Below, piece after piece: positions 1 through 5,329 of a stretch of DNA of 5,329 nt. Position 1 is the stretch's first letter, and each line of letters opens with the position of its first letter. A model generated the notes under the pieces. That model saw only the letters and a program-made list of their open reading frames with translations, did no database searches and had not been told where the DNA came from. Source of the DNA: JANWXR01 sp033577755 (GTDB lineage: Bacteria > Chloroflexota > Anaerolineae > Anaerolineales > UBA6663); the NCBI GenBank assembly GCA_033577755.1, contig JAVQXV010000207.1, positions 1 to 5,329 of the forward strand, given 5' to 3'. A program made the translations under genes and the position numbers.

Positions 1-2
1 AG

Positions 3-3000
3 ATGGATTTTCTGGACTCCGGCTTCACCAGCGCCTGGCACTTCCGCCCGCCTCAGGGGCTCCTCGGCTACGGCTTGCTCGCCGCCTATGTGTTTATTTT
101 GGTGGGGGCGTTGGCATTGACGCGACGCGACTGGCTCAGCCTGCGTCCGCGTGGGTGGCTCGGCGTCCTGCTGCTGTCGGTGGCCGGCGGAGCGCTCTCC
201 CAGCTTTTATTGCTACGTTTCTCGCTCGACCTCCCACCACCGCCTAATTTGCCTATCGAGCCGACCGACCCTTCCCTACCGCTGCTGGCGCTGGCGCCGG
301 CCTTCCTTGCTGCCGGCACTTTAGGTAGCGGCCCGGCGCTCATCGTCGGCTTTATCACCGGCCTGGGGCGTGCTGCGTGGGAGACCTACTCCATCCTGAC
401 ACCTTTTGAGTATGCGTTTGTTGCCGGCCTGTTCGGCTGGTGTGTGCGACAGGAATATCGCGGCGGGACGGCCGCTCTGATGCGGATGCCGCTCGTCGCC
501 GGCATCCTGGCGGGCGGCCTGTTGTGGCCACTGCTCTACTTATCGTATGCCGCCTATACCGAGGACCTTGGCTTGGCCGCAGTGGATTACGTGCTCGCGC
601 TGGCAAGCGCCGCTGCGCCCGTATTCGTAGCGCAATCCGTGATTGCCGGAGTCGTGGCCGAAGCTTGGCGTCTGTTACGCCCAAGCGGATGGATCAGGCC
701 GACCGGCACGCGACCGCCGCCTTGGCTGTACAGCCTGAACCGCAAGTTCCTTTTCGCCCTCGTCCCGCTATTTGTCCTCGGTCTGATCGGGTTGTTTATT
801 GCCAACATCAGCATCGTCATGGGCGTCTCCACCCGACTGACTCTGGGACAAATGGAACGAGCCTTGCAGAATGCCGGTCAGGTCATCCCACTGTTCATTT
901 CTTCCGGCAAAGCGCTTTTGGCCGAGATCGCCAGCAGCCAGGACTGGTTCCGGCAAGACCCGGTGGAGCAAGCTGCGAACCTGCTACGGGGCGCGCGCGC
1001 CGTTGCGTTCTTCAAGCAGCTGACCCTGCTGGACTCGGAGCTAAAGGTGACAGCGACGGCTGGGGTGACGCTTTCCGGCAGCCCACCTCTCACTCCAGAG
1101 CAACTGGCGATGGCGCGACGCGTGCTGGAGGGCGTATCGCAAGGTCCGACCACTATCTTCTTGACCGACGAAAGCGGCAATCTACAGGTCGAGACGTTGT
1201 TTTTCCAGACAGTGCTTGATCCGGGAAGTGGCAAGCCGGTTGGCGTTCTGGTCGGCTGGGCGGAGTTGGAGAGCAATTTGCTGCTGCAATCGGTCTTCAG
1301 CAACCTTGCCGGCGTGCCGGAAGGGATCGGTTTCATCGTCGGCGAGGATGGCCTGATTCTCTATCATCCCAATCCGGTGTTGGTGGGTCAACCGTTTGCT
1401 CTGGAGAGCAGCGGTGAGCGACTAGAAACATCTTTAGCCGGCGCAACTGCCCTGCGCGACCGCGGTCCGGATGGCAACCTGCGACTCTTGCTATACTACC
1501 CCCTCACCGTTCATCCCTGGACGCTGGTGGCAACGGTTCCGCACGCTGTGGTGCTGCGTCAGGCCCAGGAGATCGTCATGCCCATCATCTACTTTCTCCT
1601 GGGCGCGGGTGTGATCGGCATCAGCCTCGTCTCACTCATCGCTATTCAGCTGGCACGGCCTGCCGAGCAACTGGCTCAGGCGGCCAAACGTATCTCGGAG
1701 AACCGGTTGGACGAACCGGTGCAGATTAATTCCGAGGATGAAATCGGCCGTGCAGGCAAAGCCTTTGAGCACATGCGGCAGAAGCTGCGCGACCGCCTGA
1801 GCGAGCTAGATTTGCTGCTTAACGTCAGCAAGGGCGTCTCCAGCAGCCTGGACTTGCATGTGGCTCTGCCATCCATTCTGCGCGGGGCGCTGGCCGCAAC
1901 GCGGGCTTCCGGGGTGCGCCTTGTTCTTGTGCCCGGCAGCGTTCCGTCCGGCGCAGCCCCATCGTCCACCTACCTCGCTTTTGCCGATGGTCCGCAAGCC
2001 GAGGTGATGGCAGTGCTTGACCGCGGCATCGTGGAGCTAACGCACTCCGAAGCGCGTGCCGCCATCATCGAGAACCTGGCGCGCGCCAAAGCGGTGCTGG
2101 ACGTGACACCGGTGCTCGGCAAGTTATCGGCGCTGATAGCCCTGCCACTTAGACAGGAGCAGCGGTTCTACGGCGCGCTCTGGCTGGCTTATGACAGTCC
2201 TCACACCTTTAGCGATTCGGAGTTAAATTTCCTGACCACCCTGGCCGGCCAGGCTTCGGTGGCGATTGCCAACATGAGCCTGTTTGGCGCGGCGGAGCAG
2301 GAGCGTCGCCGGCTGAGCGCCATCCTGGCCTGTACACCGGACGGCATCATCGTTACCGACCCACAGCACCGTATCCTGCTGATGAACCCCGCCGCCGAGG
2401 CCGAGTTCGAGCTGACGGGCAAGCCGCTGGTCGGCCGCCTGGCCGCGGAGGTGCTGCCCAGCCGCGAGCTGGCGCAGTTCATCCAGGGCACGCGCGCGAC
2501 GAACACCGGCGAGTTCACCACCGCAAATGGCCGCACGCTCTACGCTTCGCTCTCGCCCATCACCGACGCCGACGGTCAATCCATCGGGCGCGTCTGTATC
2601 CTGCGCGATGTGACGCATTTCAAGCAGCTCGACTTGATGAAATCCGACTTCGTCGCCACCGTCAGCCATGACTTGCGCGCGCCGCTTACCTTCATGCGCG
2701 GCTACACCACTATGATGCCGATGGTCGGCCCGCTCAACGACAAGCAGAAGGAGTTCAACGAAAAAATTCTGGCCGGCATCGAGCAGATGACCAAGCTGAT
2801 TGACGACCTGCTCGATTTGGGCCGCATTGAGGCCGGCGTGGGACTGGCGAAGGAGCCGTGCCGGCTGGACGACATCGTTAGGAACGTGGTCGATTCGCTT
2901 ACCCCTGTAGCGACTAACAAGGGCTTGTCGCTGCACGTGGATGTTCCCCGTGACCTGCCGCTCGTCTCCGGCGACCCCACTCTCCTCCGGCAGGCCGTTG

Positions 3001-3338
3001 CCAACCTGGTGGATAACGCCATTAAGTACACGCCGAGTGGTGGACAGGTGAGCGTCCGGGTCTTCACCGAGAACGGCAAGTTTGCCGTCGCCGTGAGCGA
3101 TACCGGTGTCGGCATTGCTCCCGCCGACCAGGCTCACCTGTTTGAGAAGTTCTTCCGTGTGCGCCAGCGCGGCAGCACGACGGTCAAAGGCTCTGGCCTC
3201 GGCTTGGCCATCGTCAAATCCATCGTTGAGCGCCATGGCGGACGAGTATGGATGGAGAGCAAGTTGGGTAAGGGCAGCACCTTCTATCTGGAAATCCCGC
3301 GCGATGGCGGCCCGCTGCCGCCTGCCCCAAACTCGTAG
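3..3338 (+). CDS. Membrane sensor histidine kinase (multi-TM, Cache-like, HAMP, GAF, PAS, HisKA, HATPase_c)
   Basis: Predicted two-component sensor kinase of 1111 residues that autophosphorylates on histidine and passes the phosphate to an unseen response regulator. Hydrophobic segments lie near residues 20-40, 51-72, 92-122, 133-147, 161-181, 191-218 and 249-270. An extracytoplasmic region (about 275-520) follows, ending in a Cache-like stretch (FIVGEDGLILYHPNP, 444-458), then a membrane helix at 526-550. HAMP spans about 550-605, GAF about 606-760 and PAS about 768-875. The HisKA H-box is SHDLRAPL with phosphoacceptor H889. HATPase_c shows the N box (N1005 in LVDNAIKY), G1 (DTGVGI, 1033-1038), F box (LFEKFF) and G2 (GSGLGLAI, 1063-1070), so all catalytic boxes are intact. 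There is no receiver domain. The N-terminal block with GSGPALIVGFITGLGRA (108-124) is loosely like the LytS-type 5TM region; this is inference. The ATG sits two bases from the window edge, so its RBS and any earlier start cannot be judged. The signal sensed is unknown. Confidence 0.95.
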   Translation: MDFLDSGFTSAWHFRPPQGLLGYGLLAAYVFILVGALALTRRDWLSLRPRGWLGVLLLSVAGGALSQLLLLRFSLDLPPPPNLPIEPTDPSLPLLALAPAFLAAGTLGSGPALIVGFITGLGRAAWETYSILTPFEYAFVAGLFGWCVRQEYRGGTAALMRMPLVAGILAGGLLWPLLYLSYAAYTEDLGLAAVDYVLALASAAAPVFVAQSVIAGVVAEAWRLLRPSGWIRPTGTRPPPWLYSLNRKFLFALVPLFVLGLIGLFIANISIVMGVSTRLTLGQMERALQNAGQVIPLFISSGKALLAEIASSQDWFRQDPVEQAANLLRGARAVAFFKQLTLLDSELKVTATAGVTLSGSPPLTPEQLAMARRVLEGVSQGPTTIFLTDESGNLQVETLFFQTVLDPGSGKPVGVLVGWAELESNLLLQSVFSNLAGVPEGIGFIVGEDGLILYHPNPVLVGQPFALESSGERLETSLAGATALRDRGPDGNLRLLLYYPLTVHPWTLVATVPHAVVLRQAQEIVMPIIYFLLGAGVIGISLVSLIAIQLARPAEQLAQAAKRISENRLDEPVQINSEDEIGRAGKAFEHMRQKLRDRLSELDLLLNVSKGVSSSLDLHVALPSILRGALAATRASGVRLVLVPGSVPSGAAPSSTYLAFADGPQAEVMAVLDRGIVELTHSEARAAIIENLARAKAVLDVTPVLGKLSALIALPLRQEQRFYGALWLAYDSPHTFSDSELNFLTTLAGQASVAIANMSLFGAAEQERRRLSAILACTPDGIIVTDPQHRILLMNPAAEAEFELTGKPLVGRLAAEVLPSRELAQFIQGTRATNTGEFTTANGRTLYASLSPITDADGQSIGRVCILRDVTHFKQLDLMKSDFVATVSHDLRAPLTFMRGYTTMMPMVGPLNDKQKEFNEKILAGIEQMTKLIDDLLDLGRIEAGVGLAKEPCRLDDIVRNVVDSLTPVATNKGLSLHVDVPRDLPLVSGDPTLLRQAVANLVDNAIKYTPSGGQVSVRVFTENGKFAVAVSDTGVGIAPADQAHLFEKFFRVRQRGSTTVKGSGLGLAIVKSIVERHGGRVWMESKLGKGSTFYLEIPRDGGPLPPAPNS

Positions 3339-3366
3339 TTGACTCGTTCGCCGTTTTTGTGTTACT
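3339..3366 (+). promoter_or_regulatory. Candidate sigma-70-type promoter for the riboswitch-metB transcript
   Basis: TTGACT (3339-3344) begins at the base after the kinase TAG stop and matches the -35 consensus at five of six positions. Sixteen bases later GTTACT (3361-3366) matches the -10 consensus at only three of six, but it has a TG one base upstream (3358-3359), as in extended -10 promoters. Transcription would start near 3373-3376, about 20 bases before helix P1 of the SAM aptamer, which is the expected layout. No convincing kinase terminator lies before it, so some read-through from the kinase gene is possible. Confidence 0.5.
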
Positions 3367-3394
3367 CTCACGCCAACAACCGAACAGCCCGTAA

Positions 3395-3582
3395 CTCTTA
3401 TCCAGAGAGGCTGAGGGACCGGCCCGATGAAGCCTCGACAACCTGGCTATTTAGTCGCCTGGTCGAATAGTCTGATAGTCACGTAGTCAAAACCGCTAAC
3501 TACCAAGACTACAGGACTATCAGATAGCAAGACTAAAAGCTAAGGTGCCAATTCCGGCAGAGCTACTTCTGGAAGATGAGAG
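3395..3582 (+). promoter_or_regulatory. SAM-I (S-box) riboswitch aptamer
   Basis: S-adenosylmethionine-sensing aptamer in the metB leader. P1 pairs CTCTTATC (3395-3402) with GATGAGAG (3575-3582), eight pairs including one G-U. The conserved core is present: AGAGAGGCTGAGGGA (3404-3418) with the kink-turn bases, GGCCCGATGAAGCC (3421-3434), ACAACC (3438-3443), AAGGTGCCAATTCC (3542-3555) and the GGAAGATGAGAG closing side. GGC in the P2 loop can pair with GCC in J3/4 (3547-3549), the usual pseudoknot. The aptamer is 188 nt long, well above the usual 100-120, because helix P3 (about 3445-3541) is greatly extended. SAM binding normally stabilises P1 and turns the downstream gene off. That fits a methionine-biosynthesis gene 139 bases downstream. 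Confidence 0.96.
3449..3538 (+). repeat. Inverted array of octanucleotide mini-repeats forming the extended P3 arm
   Basis: The left arm reads as five back-to-back octamers: ATTTAGTC, GCCTGGTC, GAATAGTC, TGATAGTC and ACGTAGTC (3449-3488), all ending T(A/G)GTC. The right arm has four back-to-back octamers: GACTACAG, GACTATCA, GATAGCAA and GACTAAAA (3507-3538). The arms pair as GTAGTC/GACTAC (3483-3488 with 3507-3512), TCTGATAGTC/GACTATCAGA (3471-3480 with 3515-3524, ten perfect pairs) and TTTAGTC/GACTAAA (3450-3456 with 3531-3537). The terminal loop is 18 nt. One left-hand octamer has no partner, leaving an asymmetric internal loop. GGCT/AGCT (3445-3448 with 3538-3541) closes the base of P3. 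Confidence 0.85.
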
Positions 3583-3620
3583 TGTGCGAACGGCAATTAC
3601 TCCTTCGCCCCTTCTCAGTC
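3575..3620 (+). promoter_or_regulatory. Candidate antiterminator pairing (alternative to P1)
   Basis: The 3' strand of P1 (GATGAGAG, 3575-3582) can instead pair with TTCTCAGTC (3612-3620): 3577-3581 with 3613-3617 as five Watson-Crick pairs, a G-U at 3582/3612, and 3575-3576 with 3619-3620 across a single bulged G3618. This duplex excludes both P1 and the left arm of the terminator stem. It would therefore form when SAM is low and let transcription continue. It is read by eye only; no energies were computed. Confidence 0.55.
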
Positions 3621-3642
3621 CGGAAGGGGCGCGTCGTTTTTT
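3606..3642 (+). terminator. Riboswitch-controlled intrinsic terminator candidate
   Basis: CGCCCCTTC (3606-3614) pairs perfectly with GGAAGGGGCG (3622-3631), and T3615/G3622 can add a wobble; the loop is about six bases. A run of six T (3637-3642) follows after a five-base gap (CGTCG). The gap makes it weaker than a textbook terminator. A second small hairpin, GGCGA/TCGCC (3644-3648 with 3653-3657), follows directly and ends in TTT (3658-3660). The position just after a SAM-I aptamer and the overlap with the antiterminator favour an attenuator role. Confidence 0.6.
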
Positions 3643-3660
3643 CGGCGAAGCGTCGCCTTT

Positions 3661-3717
3661 CGGCCTTCTCGGATAAGTGTTACCGGCCCTACTCAAGGTT
3701 CTAGCCGAGGAGAGCCG
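3661..3717 (+). promoter_or_regulatory. Hairpin sequestering the metB ribosome binding site
   Basis: CGGC (3661-3664) pairs with GCCG (3714-3717), and CTTCTCGG (3665-3672) pairs with CCGAGGAG (3705-3712). That gives twelve pairs including one G-U, with A3713 bulged, around a 32-nt loop. The Shine-Dalgarno GAGGAGA (3707-3713) is almost wholly buried in the right strand. The left strand CTTCTC also occurs at 3611-3616 in the terminator stem, so the two elements could compete for the same purine tract. This suggests control of translation as well as, or instead of, transcription. Confidence 0.6.
3707..3713 (+). promoter_or_regulatory. Ribosome binding site of metB
   Basis: GAGGAGA lies seven bases before the GTG at 3721. 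It supports GTG as the start, because no in-frame ATG precedes the first conserved block of the protein. Confidence 0.85.
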
Positions 3718-3720
3718 ACT

Positions 3721-4977
3721 GTGACCAAAGCCGCCACCCACTCACCACTTCAATTGCAACTGGCTACGCCTGCTGCACTGTCGCCCGCTCGCGTTCGTCG
3801 TGGCCCATCTACCGAGGCCGTGCATGCCGGCCGGGCCGATGATTACCCCTACCATGCCCTCAACGTGCCGGTGGTACAAACGGCAACGTACACCTTCCGC
3901 AACACTGCCGATTTGTGTGAATTTCAGGAAACGCGGATGTGGGGTGGGGCGCGCGACCGCACCGAGTACGGGCGTTACGGCAATCCGACGGTGGCAGCCT
4001 GTGAGGCCAAGCTGGCCGCGCTCGACCATGGCGAGGACGCCGTGCTCTTCAGCAGCGGCATGAACGCGGTGACGACCGTGCTGCTCGCCATGCTCTCCGC
4101 CGGCACGCACCTTATCATCGGAGACGACTGTTATCGCCGTACGCGCCAGTTCTGTAAGACCTACCTGAAGAAGTTCGGCATTGAAACCACCGTCGTGCCC
4201 ATGGGCGACCTCGCCGCGTTGGAGGCCGCCATCCGCCCTAACACGCGCCTCATCGTCAGCGAATCGCCGACCAATCCCTACCTGCGGGTGGTAGACCTGG
4301 TGCGGCTTGTCGAAATTGCCAAACGGCACGGAGTGAAGACGCTGATTGACTCAACCTTCGCCAGCCCGGTGAACCAAACGCCGCTTGATTTCGGCGTAGA
4401 CCTGGTGTTGCATTCGGCCACCAAGTATCTCAGCGGCCACAACGATTTGCTTGCCGGTGTAGTTGTGGGTAAGGCCGGGCTGATTGACTCGCTGCGGCAG
4501 GCGCTCGGCGTACTGGGCGGCGTAGCCGACCCGCATACCGCCGCGTTGCTGCTGCGCGGCCTCAAGACGCTGGCGCTGCGCGTCGAGCGCCAGAACCGGA
4601 ATGCGCAGGCCGTCGCCGAATTTCTCGAAGCCCATCCCCGTGTCAAGCGGGTATGGTATCCCGGCTTGGCCTCGCACCCCGATCATGCCATCGCCCGCGC
4701 GCAGATGCTGGGTTACGGCGGCGTCGTCAGCTTTGAGATTGACGGCTCACTGGAAGACACCAGCCGCTTTATTGATGCGATGGAGCTGGCCATTATTGCC
4801 CCCTCGCTCGGCGGGGTGGAGACGCTCATCGAGCAACCGGCGCTCATGTCGTATTACGAGCTTTCTACCGAGGAGCGATCGGAGGTCGGCATCAAAGACA
4901 ACTTGGTACGGTTGGCCTGCGGTGTGGAAGACACCGAAGACTTGATTGCCGACCTGGCACAGGCATTGGATCGCTGA
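3721..4977 (+). CDS. metB: Cystathionine gamma-synthase, plant-type (Cys/Met metabolism PLP enzyme)
   Basis: PLP-dependent enzyme of 418 residues that joins cysteine to an activated homoserine (acyl- or phosphohomoserine) to give cystathionine, the transsulfuration step towards methionine; cytosolic, and tetrameric in the family. Visible landmarks are YGRYGNPT (83-90, with the neighbouring-subunit phosphate-binding Tyr/Arg), SSGMNA (111-116), Y138 in DDCYRRTR (cofactor-stacking Tyr), ESPTNP (181-186), D210 in LIDSTFA (binds the pyridine nitrogen), SATKYLSGHND with catalytic K235, SLGG (362-365) and R397 in NLVRLACGVED (substrate carboxylate). Wording such as DCYRxTR, GGVVSFEIDG and IKDNLVR is closest, from memory, to plant cystathionine gamma-synthases rather than to E. 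coli MetB. Related gamma-lyases and homoserine sulfhydrylases share the fold. The SAM-I leader argues for a biosynthetic role. The first 25 or so residues are not conserved. Confidence 0.93.
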   Translation: MTKAATHSPLQLQLATPAALSPARVRRGPSTEAVHAGRADDYPYHALNVPVVQTATYTFRNTADLCEFQETRMWGGARDRTEYGRYGNPTVAACEAKLAALDHGEDAVLFSSGMNAVTTVLLAMLSAGTHLIIGDDCYRRTRQFCKTYLKKFGIETTVVPMGDLAALEAAIRPNTRLIVSESPTNPYLRVVDLVRLVEIAKRHGVKTLIDSTFASPVNQTPLDFGVDLVLHSATKYLSGHNDLLAGVVVGKAGLIDSLRQALGVLGGVADPHTAALLLRGLKTLALRVERQNRNAQAVAEFLEAHPRVKRVWYPGLASHPDHAIARAQMLGYGGVVSFEIDGSLEDTSRFIDAMELAIIAPSLGGVETLIEQPALMSYYELSTEERSEVGIKDNLVRLACGVEDTEDLIADLAQALDR

Positions 4978-5020
4978 ATCGTTGAATCGTTGAGCATACT
5001 GAGTGTGCTGAGTTCATTGA
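4970..5020 (+). repeat. Tandem octamers over the metB stop codon, followed by TGA-ended nonamers
   Basis: ATCGCTGA (4970-4977), ATCGTTGA (4978-4985) and ATCGTTGA (4986-4993) are three head-to-tail octamers, with one mismatch in the first. The TGA of the first is the metB stop codon. Three nonamers of form GNNNNNTGA follow (4994-5002, 5003-5011, 5012-5020). GCATAC/GTGTGC (4994-4999 with 5003-5008, one G-U) can form a small hairpin with a TGA loop. Confidence 0.75.
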
Positions 5021-5069
5021 AGGCTTTGCTGAAGTGAGACTAAAAGGCCCTGTTTTGCGATAGAGGTTG

Positions 5070-5090
5070 CCGCCATATCTGGCGGGCTTT
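5070..5090 (+). terminator. Weak hairpin, possible metB terminator
   Basis: CCGCCA (5070-5075) pairs perfectly with TGGCGG (5080-5085) around a TATC loop; GC and then TTT (5088-5090) follow. It is the best stem between metB and the next promoter candidate, but the T run is short and the stem lies 93 bases past the stop codon. Confidence 0.3.
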
Positions 5091-5109
5091 CGTTGGCTGA
5101 CCGCCATAT
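5070..5109 (+). repeat. Short direct repeat CCGCCATAT, two copies
   Basis: CCGCCATAT occurs at 5070-5078 and again at 5101-5109. The first copy is also the left arm of the hairpin above. Two copies of nine bases may be chance, or a binding-site pair. Confidence 0.4.
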
Positions 5110-5209
5110 ATGTGGAAGCACGGGTTCAACTGCGTAACTCCTAACTCGAGATAGACGCTTGCAATATAGAACGGATTTTTCAATGGCGTGGGGAAACCGT
5201 AGGGAGACC

Positions 5210-5231
5210 GTCAACTTCGGAACAAGTTGAC
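5210..5231. promoter_or_regulatory. Perfect 22-bp dyad, candidate operator
   Basis: GTCAACTT (5210-5217) and AAGTTGAC (5224-5231) are exact reverse complements separated by six bases (CGGAAC). The right arm overlaps the TTGACA -35-like box at 5227-5232. A regulator bound here would compete with RNA polymerase. The arm sequence does not match an operator I recognise with confidence. Confidence 0.5.
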
Positions 5232-5255
5232 AGGCGCAGGGTGTGCTATTCTGAT
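5227..5255 (+). promoter_or_regulatory. Candidate promoter for a gene beyond the right edge
   Basis: TTGACA (5227-5232) is a consensus -35. After a 17-base spacer TCTGAT (5250-5255) matches the -10 consensus at four of six. An alternative -10 is TATTCT (5247-5252) with an extended TG at 5244-5245, but its spacer is only 14 bases. Either would give a transcript starting near 5260 and running through the hairpin at 5291-5319. Confidence 0.5.
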
Positions 5256-5290
5256 CGTCGGAAGGGCATAACTCTTCTTCTCCTCCTTGA

Positions 5291-5319
5291 GAGAGCCGCG
5301 GTCGGCGTCCGCGGCTCTC
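5291..5319 (+). promoter_or_regulatory. GC-rich 11-bp hairpin at the right edge
   Basis: GAGAGCCGCGG (5291-5301) pairs perfectly with CCGCGGCTCTC (5309-5319) around a seven-base loop. A pyrimidine tract (5272-5288) precedes it and no T run follows on either strand, so a standard intrinsic terminator is unlikely. It would lie in the 5' leader of the next transcript, or it could be a U-less terminator. The window ends too soon to decide. Confidence 0.5.
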
Positions 5320-5329
5320 GCGATTCTGG

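Larger units (their letters stand above)
4978..5329. other. Intergenic region without a supported gene
   Basis: No open frame here has a start with a ribosome binding site and protein-like composition. The stretch holds the octamer repeat, the weak hairpin, the 22-bp dyad, a promoter candidate and the edge hairpin listed separately. I see nothing further in 5110-5209 apart from a short TAACTC doublet near 5135-5147. Confidence 0.7.

Noticed and set aside
440..1219. Open frame of 259 codons on the + strand in another frame
   Set aside because: It is fully inside the kinase gene, is Arg-rich and low in motifs, and has no independent ribosome binding site that I could support.
3306..3358. GGCGG/CCGCC stem (3306-3322) and T run (3354-3358) as a kinase terminator
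   Set aside because: The stem is short, lies inside the coding sequence, and is more than 30 bases from the T run, which itself falls within the metB promoter spacer.
2223..3371. Long open frame of 382 codons on the - strand
   Set aside because: It lies antisense to the kinase HisKA/HATPase region, shows no recognisable domain, is rich in Ala/Gly/Gln/His as expected of a high-GC shadow frame, and conflicts with an intact protein on the + strand.
3449..3538. CRISPR-like array in the repeat-rich leader
   Set aside because: Units are only eight bases, have no spacers, and are inverted relative to each other within one stem of the riboswitch.
5142..5170. TATAGA at 5165-5170 as a -10 box
   Set aside because: No acceptable -35 lies 16-18 bases upstream (TAACTC at best), and a better promoter candidate lies further downstream.
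5262..5288. AAGGAGG on the - strand followed by ATG
   Set aside because: The reading frame from that ATG stops after seven codons and the spacing is 12 bases, so it is not a supported gene.
5241..5329. Open frame from GTG at 5241 to the window edge
   Set aside because: No Shine-Dalgarno precedes it, the start overlaps the predicted -10 region, and the translation does not look protein-like.

Overview
The window holds two complete-looking genes on the + strand, separated by a 382-base leader that carries a SAM-I (S-box) riboswitch. A 352-base intergenic stretch follows and leads towards a gene beyond the right edge. Base composition is high in G+C. The mix of a large multi-input sensor kinase, a plant-type cystathionine gamma-synthase and octamer mini-repeats in intergenic DNA suggests a free-living Gram-positive-like or Chloroflexota-type bacterium. 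No rRNA or other marker is present, so the phylum is a weak guess.

Region 1 (3-3338) is a hybrid-input sensor histidine kinase: a polytopic membrane N-terminus, an extracytoplasmic Cache-like region, HAMP, GAF, PAS, HisKA and HATPase_c. No response regulator lies in the window. Region 2 (3339-3720) runs from a promoter candidate right after the kinase stop codon, through the SAM-I aptamer (3395-3582), to an expression platform. The platform can be read as two layers: an antiterminator/terminator pair, then a hairpin that buries the ribosome binding site. Region 3 (3721-4977) is metB, a GTG-started cystathionine gamma-synthase. Region 4 (4978-5329) has tandem octamers that begin inside the metB stop codon, a weak hairpin, a 22-bp perfect dyad overlapping a -35-like box, and an 11-bp GC-rich hairpin at the right edge.

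The logic of the central unit is clear. Cystathionine gamma-synthase feeds cysteine sulfur into methionine and hence SAM, and SAM binding to the leader should switch metB off. The kinase appears to be an unrelated upstream neighbour. The most unusual observation is that helix P3 of the aptamer is a roughly 97-nt arm made of an inverted array of octanucleotides (units ending TAGTC on the left arm, units starting GACTA on the right). This looks like a mini-repeat that expanded, or inserted, in a position that leaves the ligand-binding core intact. A second octamer tandem repeat, of different sequence but equal period, sits over the metB stop codon.
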